DNA from: Ignavibacteriota bacterium
Lineage (GTDB): Bacteria > Bacteroidota > Ignavibacteria > Ignavibacteriales > Ignavibacteriaceae
Reading direction: 5' to 3'
Length of the DNA stretch: 64,000 nucleotides
Assembly (NCBI GenBank): GCA_013285405.1
Contig: CP053446.1
Coordinates: 2,155,001-2,219,000 of the forward strand
Below are positions 10,233-17,723 of this stretch, in pieces (position 1 is the first letter of the stretch; every line of letters starts with the position of its first letter). Made by a program: the position numbers and the translations under genes. The notes under the pieces were generated by a model, which had not been told where the DNA came from, did not search any database, and saw only the letters and a program-made list of their open reading frames with translations.

Positions 10233-11906
10233 ATGAAAAGTATAATTACTGTTTTATTTTTGTTCTATTGTTCACTGACAATAGCTCAACCGGCAGAATT
10301 GTTATACAATCCTACGCGGTTAATTGTTAAATTTTCAGAATCATCTGAATTATTTACAAACATTCGGGGAATTCGTGTAGAAGAATCCGGTGATAAAATT
10401 GAAGCGGATGAAATTGTAAATAATGTAGAAGTATTCTCATTTTTCACTCAAAATAAAATCATCTCAATAACCCCGGCAAAACTTTCTGATTGGAACAATC
10501 CGACAGCAAATGAGATTTCAAGAATTTATTTTTTAGATTTTTTGAATAATGATGATCTTGAATCAGCTTATAAAAATCTGAACGATTCACCTGATATTGA
10601 ATTAGTCGAATATGATTGGAGAGGCACGGGTAGTGGTTACCAAAGTATGATAATACCAAATGACCCGGGATTCAATAACCAATGGGGATTGAGAAATACC
10701 GGACAAAATATCAACGGTGTTACGGGTACACCTGGTGCTGATATTAATATTACTCCTGCCTGGGATCTTACAGTCGGAAATTCAAATACCATTGTTTCAG
10801 TTTTGGATACTGGTATTCCTCTAACTGCAGCAGAGTTTAGCGGACGCATTTTACCCGGTTATGATTTTGCAAATAATGATAATGATCCAACAGATGATCA
10901 AGGTCATGGAACGAATGTTACAAGTATTGTTGCTGCATCTGGAAATAATTCTTTGGGAGTTGCTGGTATAAACTGGAATTGCAAGATAATTCCGATTAAA
11001 ATACTCAATGCTAATAATAGTGGATATTATTCATGGTGGATTTCAGGGATTACAATGGCTGTGGATAGTGGCGCGCAAGTACTTAGTATGAGTGTCGGTG
11101 GAAGTTCTTTCAGCCAGCCATTATTAGATGCTGTAAACTATGCGCTTAATTCGGGATCTATTGTTGTTGCATGTATGATGAATGAAAACAATGAAGTTCC
11201 TTATTATCCAGCGGGTTTTGACAACGTAATATCTGTTGGAGCATTAAATAATACTGATAACAGAGCTGTTCCTTTTTGTTGGGGTGGAGGAAGCTGTTTT
11301 GGAAATCATATTGATTTCGTTGCACCTGGTGAGATGATTATCGGACTTTATTTTCTTAATCCAACGCAAATGACTTATTGGTGCGGAACTTCACAAGCAA
11401 CTCCAATGGTGACTGGTTTAATTTCACTTATGCTGGGAATTAATCCATCTCTGAACTTAACACAGATTTACAACCTGATAAAACTTTATGCACACGACCA
11501 GATTGGTAATCCTGCTGAAGATGTTCCTGGTTGGGATAAATATTATGGCTGGGGTAGAATAGATGTTTATCAGGTTATTAATTCTTTAATTACCGATGTT
11601 CCTTATGAAGATATGATAGCATCATCTTTTTCTCTTTCACAGAATTATCCAAATCCATTTAATCCATCGACAAAAATAAAATTTACAATACCGGCATCCT
11701 TAAATCCATCCAAAGGAGAGAATTTAGCGCAATTACAAGTTTACGATATTTTAGGAAACGAGATTGCAACATTGGTTAACGAAGAAAAATCTGCTGGCAC
11801 ATACGAGATAACTTGGTTTGCAGAAAACTTACCAAGTGGTGTTTATTTCTATCAGTTGAAGGCAGGATCATTTATAGAAACCAAACAAATGTTATTGCTC
11901 AAATAA
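10233..11906 (+). CDS. secreted subtilisin-like serine protease with type IX secretion signal
   Basis: About 557 residues. The ATG at 10233 is chosen because AAGGAG (10222-10227) lies five bases before it and a signal peptide follows (SIITVLFLFYCSLTIAQ); a GTG two codons earlier overlaps that site. A propeptide-like region (20-140) precedes a peptidase S8 domain. The catalytic triad is visible: Asp192 in SVLDTGIP, His225 in GHGTNV, Ser387 in GTSQATPM. The C-terminal type IX sorting domain begins FSLSQNYPNPFNPSTKIKF and ends KQMLLLK. It lies 66 bp after the FG-GAP gene, and both are probably cargo of the same secretion system. Substrate unknown. Confidence 0.92.
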   Translation: MKSIITVLFLFYCSLTIAQPAELLYNPTRLIVKFSESSELFTNIRGIRVEESGDKIEADEIVNNVEVFSFFTQNKIISITPAKLSDWNNPTANEISRIYFLDFLNNDDLESAYKNLNDSPDIELVEYDWRGTGSGYQSMIIPNDPGFNNQWGLRNTGQNINGVTGTPGADINITPAWDLTVGNSNTIVSVLDTGIPLTAAEFSGRILPGYDFANNDNDPTDDQGHGTNVTSIVAASGNNSLGVAGINWNCKIIPIKILNANNSGYYSWWISGITMAVDSGAQVLSMSVGGSSFSQPLLDAVNYALNSGSIVVACMMNENNEVPYYPAGFDNVISVGALNNTDNRAVPFCWGGGSCFGNHIDFVAPGEMIIGLYFLNPTQMTYWCGTSQATPMVTGLISLMLGINPSLNLTQIYNLIKLYAHDQIGNPAEDVPGWDKYYGWGRIDVYQVINSLITDVPYEDMIASSFSLSQNYPNPFNPSTKIKFTIPASLNPSKGENLAQLQVYDILGNEIATLVNEEKSAGTYEITWFAENLPSGVYFYQLKAGSFIETKQMLLLK

Positions 11907-11974
11907 TTAGTATAAGACTTCTGAATGATTATCGATGTATCACTCTTTTCAATTTAAAAACAAGATATTTCACT

Positions 11975-11995
11975 CCTGCCTTGCCGGCAGGCAGG
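11975..11995. repeat. 21-bp palindromic dispersed repeat, intergenic copy
   Basis: The bases cctgccttgccggcaggcagg form a near-perfect palindrome. The same family occurs inside the penicillin acylase gene at 13059-13079 and 13689-13709. Confidence 0.65.
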
Positions 11996-12042
11996 TCGTT
12001 TAATATGACAAACTAAAAATTTTCAGAAGTCTCAATATAACT

Positions 12043-12070
12043 GTAGGGGCAGGCTGAGACCTGTCCTTAC
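12043..12070. repeat. palindromic element gtaggggcagg...cctgtccttac
   Basis: The two 11-bp arms pair with only two mismatches around a six-base centre. It lies 100 bp upstream of the penicillin acylase gene. It could be a dispersed repeat or serve as a stem-loop after the subtilisin gene; no T-run follows. The adjacent 12071-12130 is rich in cattcat-like runs. Confidence 0.45.
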
Positions 12071-12174
12071 AATCATACAAACATGCAATCATTCATCCAT
12101 GCATTCATGCATTTATTTACTCATTCATTATTGTAATTGGTTATATTTGTGTTTATAAAATTTTCATTCAATAA

Positions 12175-14670
12175 ATGCGTACCTGGCTAAAAGTTACAAT
12201 CGGAATCATTGTTTCACTCATAATTATCTTCATTGTTGGTGGATATATATTATACAATTCGCTTCTTGAATCTCTCCCGATTTATCAAGGTGAATTAAAA
12301 GCTCCTTCACTCAAATCAGAAGTAAAAATTTATTTTGATAGTCTTGCTGTTCCATATATCGTTGCGAACACTGATGAAGATGTTTCATTCACACTTGGTT
12401 ATTTGCATGCAAGTGAAAGAATATTTTCTATGGATATGATGCGTCGTGCTGGTGAAGGAAGACTGAGTGAAATATTTGGAGTTGAAACTTTACCATTTGA
12501 TAAAATGTTCAGAACAGTTGGCTTGGGCAGAACAGCAAAGATGATAAAAGAGAAAATGAATCCCGAAGGATTGAAACTGCTTGAAGCTTATTCACGCGGA
12601 GTGAATTTTTATATTGAAGAAAAGAAAAATGATTATCCTGTTGAGTTTGATGTACTTGGTTATCAACCGGAAGAGTGGAAACCGGAACATAGCATAATCG
12701 TTATTAGAATGATGGCGTGGGAACTTAATCTTGGATGGTGGACGGATTTGACTTTCACTGAACTGGTGCAAAAACTTGGTGAAGAAAAAGTAAAAGAAAT
12801 TCTTCCCGGTTATCCTGAAAATGCACCTACAATAATTCCATCGGATATAAAAAAATTTTCTCAGATCAATTCTAATTTCATTGAGACGGATAAAGCTTTC
12901 AGAAAATTTATTGGAATGACTGGAACACATCTAGGCTCAAACAACTGGGTTGTAAATTCTCAAATGTCTGCTTCCGGAAAACCGATTATTGCAAATGATC
13001 CTCATCTTGCGTACAGAGCTCCGGGAATCTGGTACGCTGCTGTTATCAAATCACCGAACCTGCCTGACGGCAAGGCAGGATGGAATGCTGCTGGAGTTAC
13101 TCTGCCGGGAGTCCCGGGAATTGTTATCGGAAAGAATGAGAATATTTCGTGGACGTTAACAAACATAATGACAGATGAAACAGATTTTTATTTTGAAACT
13201 CTCGATTCATCACGAACAAAATATTTATTAGATGGCAAATGGATTGATTTAAATATTATTCAGGACACAATTGAAACAAGAGATGGAATCAGAGAACCGA
13301 TTGAAATAAAATACACTCATCGAGGACCGATAATCTCGAACATTCATCCTTACACTTTTGTTTTTAACAAGGATGAATCAACATATCCACCAATTAGTAT
13401 GCGATGGCTTGGTAATGAATTCAGCGATGAGATGGATGCTTTTCTGAAAATAAATAAAGCCAAAAACTGGAACGAGTTCAAATCAGCAGTTGAAAAGTTT
13501 AATACTCCCGGACAAAATTTTGTTTATGCTGATCGTGAAGGAAATATCGGATATATTTTTGGTGGTGCACTTCCTATCCGACCAAATAATGCAACTACTT
13601 TTGTGTTTGATGGTTCAACAGCTAAAAATGATTGGAAAGGATTTGTCCCGAGAAATGAACTTCCATATTTGTTCAATCCAACTCAGAACCTGCCTGCCGG
13701 ACAGGCAGGTTTTATTGCAACTGCAAATAATAAAGTGATGAAAGATTTCAAGTATCACATCACAAATCTCTGGGAACCTTCTTCAAGAATTGAAAGAATA
13801 ACGGAACTTCTACAATCAAAACAAAAACACTCGGTGGAAGATTATATGAAATATCAGGAAGATATTTTATCTCCGTACGCAAAGCAGATTGTTCCTTATA
13901 TACTTTTTGCTTTTCAGGATGTTGAAGTGAAGGATAAAAATTTATCACGAGCACTTCAGTTATTGGAAGAATGGAATTATGAAATGGATAAATATCAGCA
14001 GGCACCGGCTATCTTTTTAACTTTTTTTGACAAGCTGATGAAAAATATTTATATGGATGAAATGGGGGAAGATCTTTTTAACCAGTATGTTTTTCTTGCG
14101 AATGTTCCTTACAGAAATATTCCTGAACTTTTGCAGAATCCTTTTTCTGATTGGTTTAATGATGTGAAAAAGAATGAAAGAAAAACAAGAGATGATGTTA
14201 TCAGAGAAAGTATGAATGATGCACTCGATGAACTTGAAAATAAACTTGGTAAAGAGGTAAAATTCTGGCAGTGGGGGAACCTGCACACAGTTACTTTCAA
14301 GCACGCATTTGCCGGTGTTTCGTGGATACTTGATGAAGTAATAAATATTGGTCCTTATGAAATTAGCGGAGATGGAACAACTATCTTCAACACAGAATAT
14401 TCTTTCTCTGAAAGCATTGAGAAGTATCCTTTGTTTCGTCACGAACCTTTTGATTGCGAGCTTGGTCCTTCGATGAGATTCATTTATGATTTTGCCAAGC
14501 CTGATGAGTTTTATTTGATTCTTACCACAGGACAGTCAGGAAATATTTTCAGTGATCATTATAAAGATCAGACAGAACTTTTTCTTAATGGTAAGTATAT
14601 GAAGATAAGAACTGATGAAAAATCAATAACTAATCAAGGAAATAGTTTGCTAAGATTGCTGCCGAAATAG
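12175..14670 (+). CDS. penicillin acylase-family N-terminal-nucleophile hydrolase
   Basis: An 831-residue peptidase S45 (penicillin/acyl-homoserine-lactone acylase) homologue that should hydrolyse amide bonds of an acylated substrate. One N-terminal membrane helix (about 7-29) suggests an anchor or uncleaved signal. The alpha-like part ends at LGSNNW; self-cleavage before Ser255 would expose it as the N-terminal nucleophile. NENISWTLTN and the later NxxYADREGNIGY stretch are typical of the beta chain. Two 21-bp palindromic repeats are read in frame as LPDGKAG (about 296) and LPAGQAG (about 506), lengthening surface loops. It stands alone, convergent with the ARPP-1 gene. Substrate cannot be told from sequence. 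Confidence 0.92.
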   Translation: MRTWLKVTIGIIVSLIIIFIVGGYILYNSLLESLPIYQGELKAPSLKSEVKIYFDSLAVPYIVANTDEDVSFTLGYLHASERIFSMDMMRRAGEGRLSEIFGVETLPFDKMFRTVGLGRTAKMIKEKMNPEGLKLLEAYSRGVNFYIEEKKNDYPVEFDVLGYQPEEWKPEHSIIVIRMMAWELNLGWWTDLTFTELVQKLGEEKVKEILPGYPENAPTIIPSDIKKFSQINSNFIETDKAFRKFIGMTGTHLGSNNWVVNSQMSASGKPIIANDPHLAYRAPGIWYAAVIKSPNLPDGKAGWNAAGVTLPGVPGIVIGKNENISWTLTNIMTDETDFYFETLDSSRTKYLLDGKWIDLNIIQDTIETRDGIREPIEIKYTHRGPIISNIHPYTFVFNKDESTYPPISMRWLGNEFSDEMDAFLKINKAKNWNEFKSAVEKFNTPGQNFVYADREGNIGYIFGGALPIRPNNATTFVFDGSTAKNDWKGFVPRNELPYLFNPTQNLPAGQAGFIATANNKVMKDFKYHITNLWEPSSRIERITELLQSKQKHSVEDYMKYQEDILSPYAKQIVPYILFAFQDVEVKDKNLSRALQLLEEWNYEMDKYQQAPAIFLTFFDKLMKNIYMDEMGEDLFNQYVFLANVPYRNIPELLQNPFSDWFNDVKKNERKTRDDVIRESMNDALDELENKLGKEVKFWQWGNLHTVTFKHAFAGVSWILDEVINIGPYEISGDGTTIFNTEYSFSESIEKYPLFRHEPFDCELGPSMRFIYDFAKPDEFYLILTTGQSGNIFSDHYKDQTELFLNGKYMKIRTDEKSITNQGNSLLRLLPK
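13059..13079. repeat. 21-bp palindromic repeat inside the acylase gene, copy 1
   Basis: cctgcctgacggcaaggcagg, read as LPDGKAG between the conserved KSP and the following WNAAGVTLPG. Its length is a multiple of three, so the frame is kept. Confidence 0.7.
13689..13709. repeat. 21-bp palindromic repeat inside the acylase gene, copy 2
   Basis: cctgcctgccggacaggcagg, a near-perfect palindrome read as LPAGQAG just before FIATANN, a conserved acylase segment. The frame is kept. Confidence 0.75.
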
Positions 14671-14747
14671 ATCAAAGCGGAACCGGTGCGACCGTGACGG
14701 CCCAGCCATAGAATTAATATTAACCCTTTCATTACAAACTCCAATTA

Positions 14748-15653
14748 TTAATTTAATTTTAATATTGTACTATGTATAAGTTTATTTAGATAGCTTAATT
14801 CAAAGCCCGTTAATTCTTCTGACTCAAATCTTTTCTCAATTCCAACACCTACACCAGGTGTATCGAAACATTCTAATCTTTCAACATCATCTAATAATGT
14901 ATGAGTTTTGTATAAAGCTTCAGCTTCTGTCATTATTTTATCAGAAGATTTTAGTCTATAATTTTCAAGAGATGCGCTTCGGATTATCTTGGAGAAATAT
15001 TCATTGTATATATCAGTGCGGTTAAAGATTTCAATATGTAATAATTTATTTTTTACAAATACAGTAATTCCGTTTACGTCATTTTCGACTTTGAAACTCT
15101 TTAGAATTTTATCAAATTCCTCAAACTTTCTTTCATATATTACATTGTAATCGGAAGTGCAAGAATCTTCTTCGGCACTCATGCAGTATAGATGAACTTC
15201 CTCCCAAACTTCGCCCTGATCGGCACTGAATGATTTATTTCTCTTTAAGTTCTCACTGACGCTTTTAGCCTTTTTGGCTCTCAAGATACTTGTTCCAATA
15301 TCTGGTGATTTATCAAATACTGGTTTAGAATAATTCCATCTCCCTTGTTCCACACAACTGACTGGTAAAATTATCTTTGAATTAGGTGCTAAAAACACTG
15401 AAGTATTCAATACTCGATTTTGCTTTGCACCAGTGAGAATATCACCATCCATAAAGAATACAAAATTGTCAGAGTTGTTTTCCAAAAAAATCTTATTGAC
15501 ACTTGCTTGTTCACTAACTTCTTTGAGAATAATATAATTTTCTTCCAATGCTTTAGGTCCGGAGATATGCTCAAGAGTGTTTTTCTCGCTAGTTGAAAAT
15601 TGCACAATAGAAATATTACTGTTAGTTTGAAATGTGATTGGCCTTATTTGCAT
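14748..15653 (-). CDS. ARPP-1 domain protein (DUF6569-like)
   Basis: A 301-residue protein with the block DGDILTGAKQNRVLNTSV, then a conserved PVSCVEQGRW, which mark the ARPP-1 family. Members occur near ADP-ribosyl/rhodanese-phosphatase genes in conflict-type loci; biochemical activity is not established to my knowledge. No signal peptide is seen. It is the last gene of the minus-strand run, 13 bp after an unknown gene, and converges with the acylase gene. It probably belongs to the short operon with the GIY-YIG-like gene, outside the repeat-bounded cassette. Confidence 0.72.
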   Translation of the reverse strand: MQIRPITFQTNSNISIVQFSTSEKNTLEHISGPKALEENYIILKEVSEQASVNKIFLENNSDNFVFFMDGDILTGAKQNRVLNTSVFLAPNSKIILPVSCVEQGRWNYSKPVFDKSPDIGTSILRAKKAKSVSENLKRNKSFSADQGEVWEEVHLYCMSAEEDSCTSDYNVIYERKFEEFDKILKSFKVENDVNGITVFVKNKLLHIEIFNRTDIYNEYFSKIIRSASLENYRLKSSDKIMTEAEALYKTHTLLDDVERLECFDTPGVGVGIEKRFESEELTGFELSYLNKLIHSTILKLN

Positions 15654-15666
15654 TTTCTAATCTTTC

Positions 15667-16119
15667 TTAATTAAGTTTAATAAACATTGTATAATCGAGA
15701 AGATCATCCGCTTCTTTTTTTATTCTTTTTGCTTTATTGGTAATCATCTTTATTTGCTTAGAAATTTTTTCTTTTTTTAGTGAGTTTGTCTTCAGCTTTA
15801 AGATTCTTAGCAATTCTATATTGCAGTTTCTTTTTCTAAACTGATCTTGTTTGGTCATTAGTCTAATTTTTCTGTCCAGAAGAACATTTCTAATAAATAT
15901 TTCCATTCCTACTCCTATATCACTAAACAATGTTACTGATAACTGAACCTCTTCTGTGTTCCCATTCTGATTTATAACGACCCGGACAACCTGTTCACCT
16001 CTTTTGAACAGCACCCATTTTTTATCTCCTTTAATCAATCTATAACCATTCTCCTTTGTTACTCGATCAATCAACGAACCTAATATTTCAACATTATTTA
16101 CTTCCTTAAATAAATTCAT
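15667..16119 (-). CDS. hypothetical protein, Lys-rich C-terminus
   Basis: About 150 residues, not recognised. The ATG at 16119 begins one base after the stop of the upstream gene (tgaaatg); an in-frame TTG at 16140 would instead overlap that gene by 20 bases. The first ~80 residues look like mixed alpha/beta, with a KKWVLFKRGEQVVRVVIN strand pair. The rest is helical and very lysine-rich (KEKISKQIKMITNKAKRIKKEADDL), possibly a coiled coil or nucleic-acid-binding tail. It is tightly packed between the GIY-YIG-like and ARPP-1 genes, so they are probably co-expressed. Confidence 0.6.
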   Translation of the reverse strand: MNLFKEVNNVEILGSLIDRVTKENGYRLIKGDKKWVLFKRGEQVVRVVINQNGNTEEVQLSVTLFSDIGVGMEIFIRNVLLDRKIRLMTKQDQFRKRNCNIELLRILKLKTNSLKKEKISKQIKMITNKAKRIKKEADDLLDYTMFIKLN

Positions 16120-16120
16120 T

Positions 16121-16675
16121 TCAGAATTGCCTGTTTGCAAATGGTAATTTCCCTGTAGATTGATAAAACTGTCTAATTAATTTTTCCTCTAATATTCTTG
16201 GCGCTGGTGGATTGCCAGTTGCTAATACCCAGATCTCAAAGTTTTCATATCCACTTAGCTGCCAAATTATTTCCCCACCTTTATGTGGTCCTCTATCAGT
16301 TACAAATCCCATTGAGTGATTAACTAAATCCTTTAATCTTGATTTAAGTGATCTAGGTGAGTTTGCCCCTGCTAACCCGTAATATAGAATATCTGCATCA
16401 TCAACCCATTTTCGTGTAAGCCTTTCGATATCCCAGGGAGCTATTACATTTCCATTATCCTTTGCTTCACTTGGAGAAAAATATTCGGGGTTATAATTGA
16501 CTGGTTTAACCATTGAATATACTCCGCAGGCATTTAATGTTTCAATATCTGGGAAACCATTTTGTTGTAAACTAAGGATGGTTCCGATACTTATAAATCC
16601 AGAGCTTTTAAGAAAGTCCAGTTTATGAACTATTACTTGGGGTGATTCTAATTCTTGATTTAATTGTTCTGCCAT
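16121..16675 (-). CDS. possible GIY-YIG-fold nuclease-like protein
   Basis: About 184 residues from the ATG at 16675; an in-frame TTG five codons upstream is an alternative. The C-terminal half resembles a GIY-YIG domain: ILYYGLAG as the Y-x-G core strand, an Arg-rich helix SLKSRLKDLV, HKGGEIIWQL, and the ending EEKLIRQFYQSTGKLPFANR, in which the Glu and Asn would be catalytic or structural. The N-terminal half is unrecognised. A nuclease role is inferred from these motifs. It starts the three-gene run with the next two genes and lies just outside the left direct repeat (56 bp). Confidence 0.5.
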   Translation of the reverse strand: MAEQLNQELESPQVIVHKLDFLKSSGFISIGTILSLQQNGFPDIETLNACGVYSMVKPVNYNPEYFSPSEAKDNGNVIAPWDIERLTRKWVDDADILYYGLAGANSPRSLKSRLKDLVNHSMGFVTDRGPHKGGEIIWQLSGYENFEIWVLATGNPPAPRILEEKLIRQFYQSTGKLPFANRQF

Positions 16676-16730
16676 CTTTTTCTCTTTCAAAATTTCTACT
16701 CCAAAAATAAGTAGAGAAAGAGGCGTTAAG

Positions 16731-16752
16731 ATTTTGGCAATGTTGTGGCAAT
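16731..16752. repeat. 22-bp direct repeat, left boundary of the restriction cassette
   Basis: Identical over 22 bp to 25344-25365. The core is TTGGCAATGTTGTGGCAA, itself containing TGGCAA twice, 11 bp apart. It lies two bases after the stop of the ATPase-partner gene. It could be an attachment or recombination site. Confidence 0.8.
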
Positions 16753-16754
16753 AG

Positions 16755-17723
16755 TTAACAGATTTGAATTTCTGAAGGAGAATCTAAGAGATGTTTGCAA
16801 GCTTCCACATCTTTCCTCACATCTTTAACATTCATATATGAGAGAGCTGTTTTTCGAGTCTTTCCATTAGAATGCTTAAAGAGATCAAGCCCTCTGCCAA
16901 TATTAAATGCGAACTGTTCAGTATAGATAAATCGTTCATGCGGTAAAGCAGTATTAGTATTAAGTGGTACATAATACTTCATAAATATTTCAATATTACT
17001 AATATTGATAGGTAAATGGCTGGATAATTCGCTCATTATAAAATTTGATGTCCCTTGATCTCCTTTATCGGAATGGATAGTAATTTTAATATTTCGATTT
17101 GGATTATTGAGGCCAGCAAACCAGTGAATCAAAACCTTCCAACTATAGATGTAATCATCTCTGACATTTTTACCAAATGAATAATCACAAATTTCTATAT
17201 GGTTGGCATTAAGTAACAATTTTCTTAAGAATTTATTTAAGTATATTAACTCGTCATATTCATCATCGGATATAGTTCTACCTGATCTGCAATAGGAATA
17301 TCTTTCTTTTTCGAAAATGCTCTCATTATAAGTATCTATCGTAGCTGTTTCAACTTCCCATTCGTATGATTCGGATTCATTTTGGCTTAATAAAATAATA
17401 TCTAATTCTTTATCAATATATTGTTCATTTAAACAACGCAAATCAGATTTTCCTCCAACATAGTCAGGTATTAAATAAGCATTGAATCTATTATTCTTCT
17501 TTAAATAAGTGAATAAAGACGTTAATTCACGTCTATCGAACGACTCAGGTAATTGATTAACAAGTTCGCCTATCTCTGTTATTTGATGATAGTCCTCAAA
17601 AGTGAGAATTGAACAATTTATTGAAATACCTTTTAAGATCTCTTGTAAATGTTTTATTGCATAATTTCCTTGTTCATTTGCATCCTTTATAACAGCTGGA
17701 TCAAAATATATATAGAAAATCAA
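16755..17723 (-). CDS. partner of the DUF3696 ATPase, possible MIT_C/PLD-like fold
   Basis: A 322-residue protein. It starts with TTG inside the stop of the ATPase gene (TTGA overlap), so the two are translationally coupled. No signal peptide or membrane segment is visible. The C-terminal ~150 residues may be a MIT_C-like phospholipase-D fold: a strand NHIEICDYSFGKN, an SWKVLIHWF helix, IKITIHSD, and a late HERFIYTEQFAFNIGRGLD resembling the single H-x-R half-site of such domains. The N-terminal half (an acid-rich alpha/beta region) is unrecognised. As last gene of the five-gene cassette it is probably an effector or adaptor for the ATPase. The fold call is tentative. Confidence 0.5.
   Translation of the reverse strand: MIFYIYFDPAVIKDANEQGNYAIKHLQEILKGISINCSILTFEDYHQITEIGELVNQLPESFDRRELTSLFTYLKKNNRFNAYLIPDYVGGKSDLRCLNEQYIDKELDIILLSQNESESYEWEVETATIDTYNESIFEKERYSYCRSGRTISDDEYDELIYLNKFLRKLLLNANHIEICDYSFGKNVRDDYIYSWKVLIHWFAGLNNPNRNIKITIHSDKGDQGTSNFIMSELSSHLPINISNIEIFMKYYVPLNTNTALPHERFIYTEQFAFNIGRGLDLFKHSNGKTRKTALSYMNVKDVRKDVEACKHLLDSPSEIQIC

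Noticed and set aside
12071..12130. Run rich in cattcat / catgcat, possible array
   Set aside because: Units are irregular and short; no spacers or constant repeats, so not a CRISPR array and only a weak simple repeat. A similar run lies near 7945-7980.
14671..14710. GC-rich patch (ggaaccggtgcgaccgtgacgg) after the acylase gene
   Set aside because: It stands out in AT-rich DNA, but no stem with a T-run or known repeat could be shown by eye.
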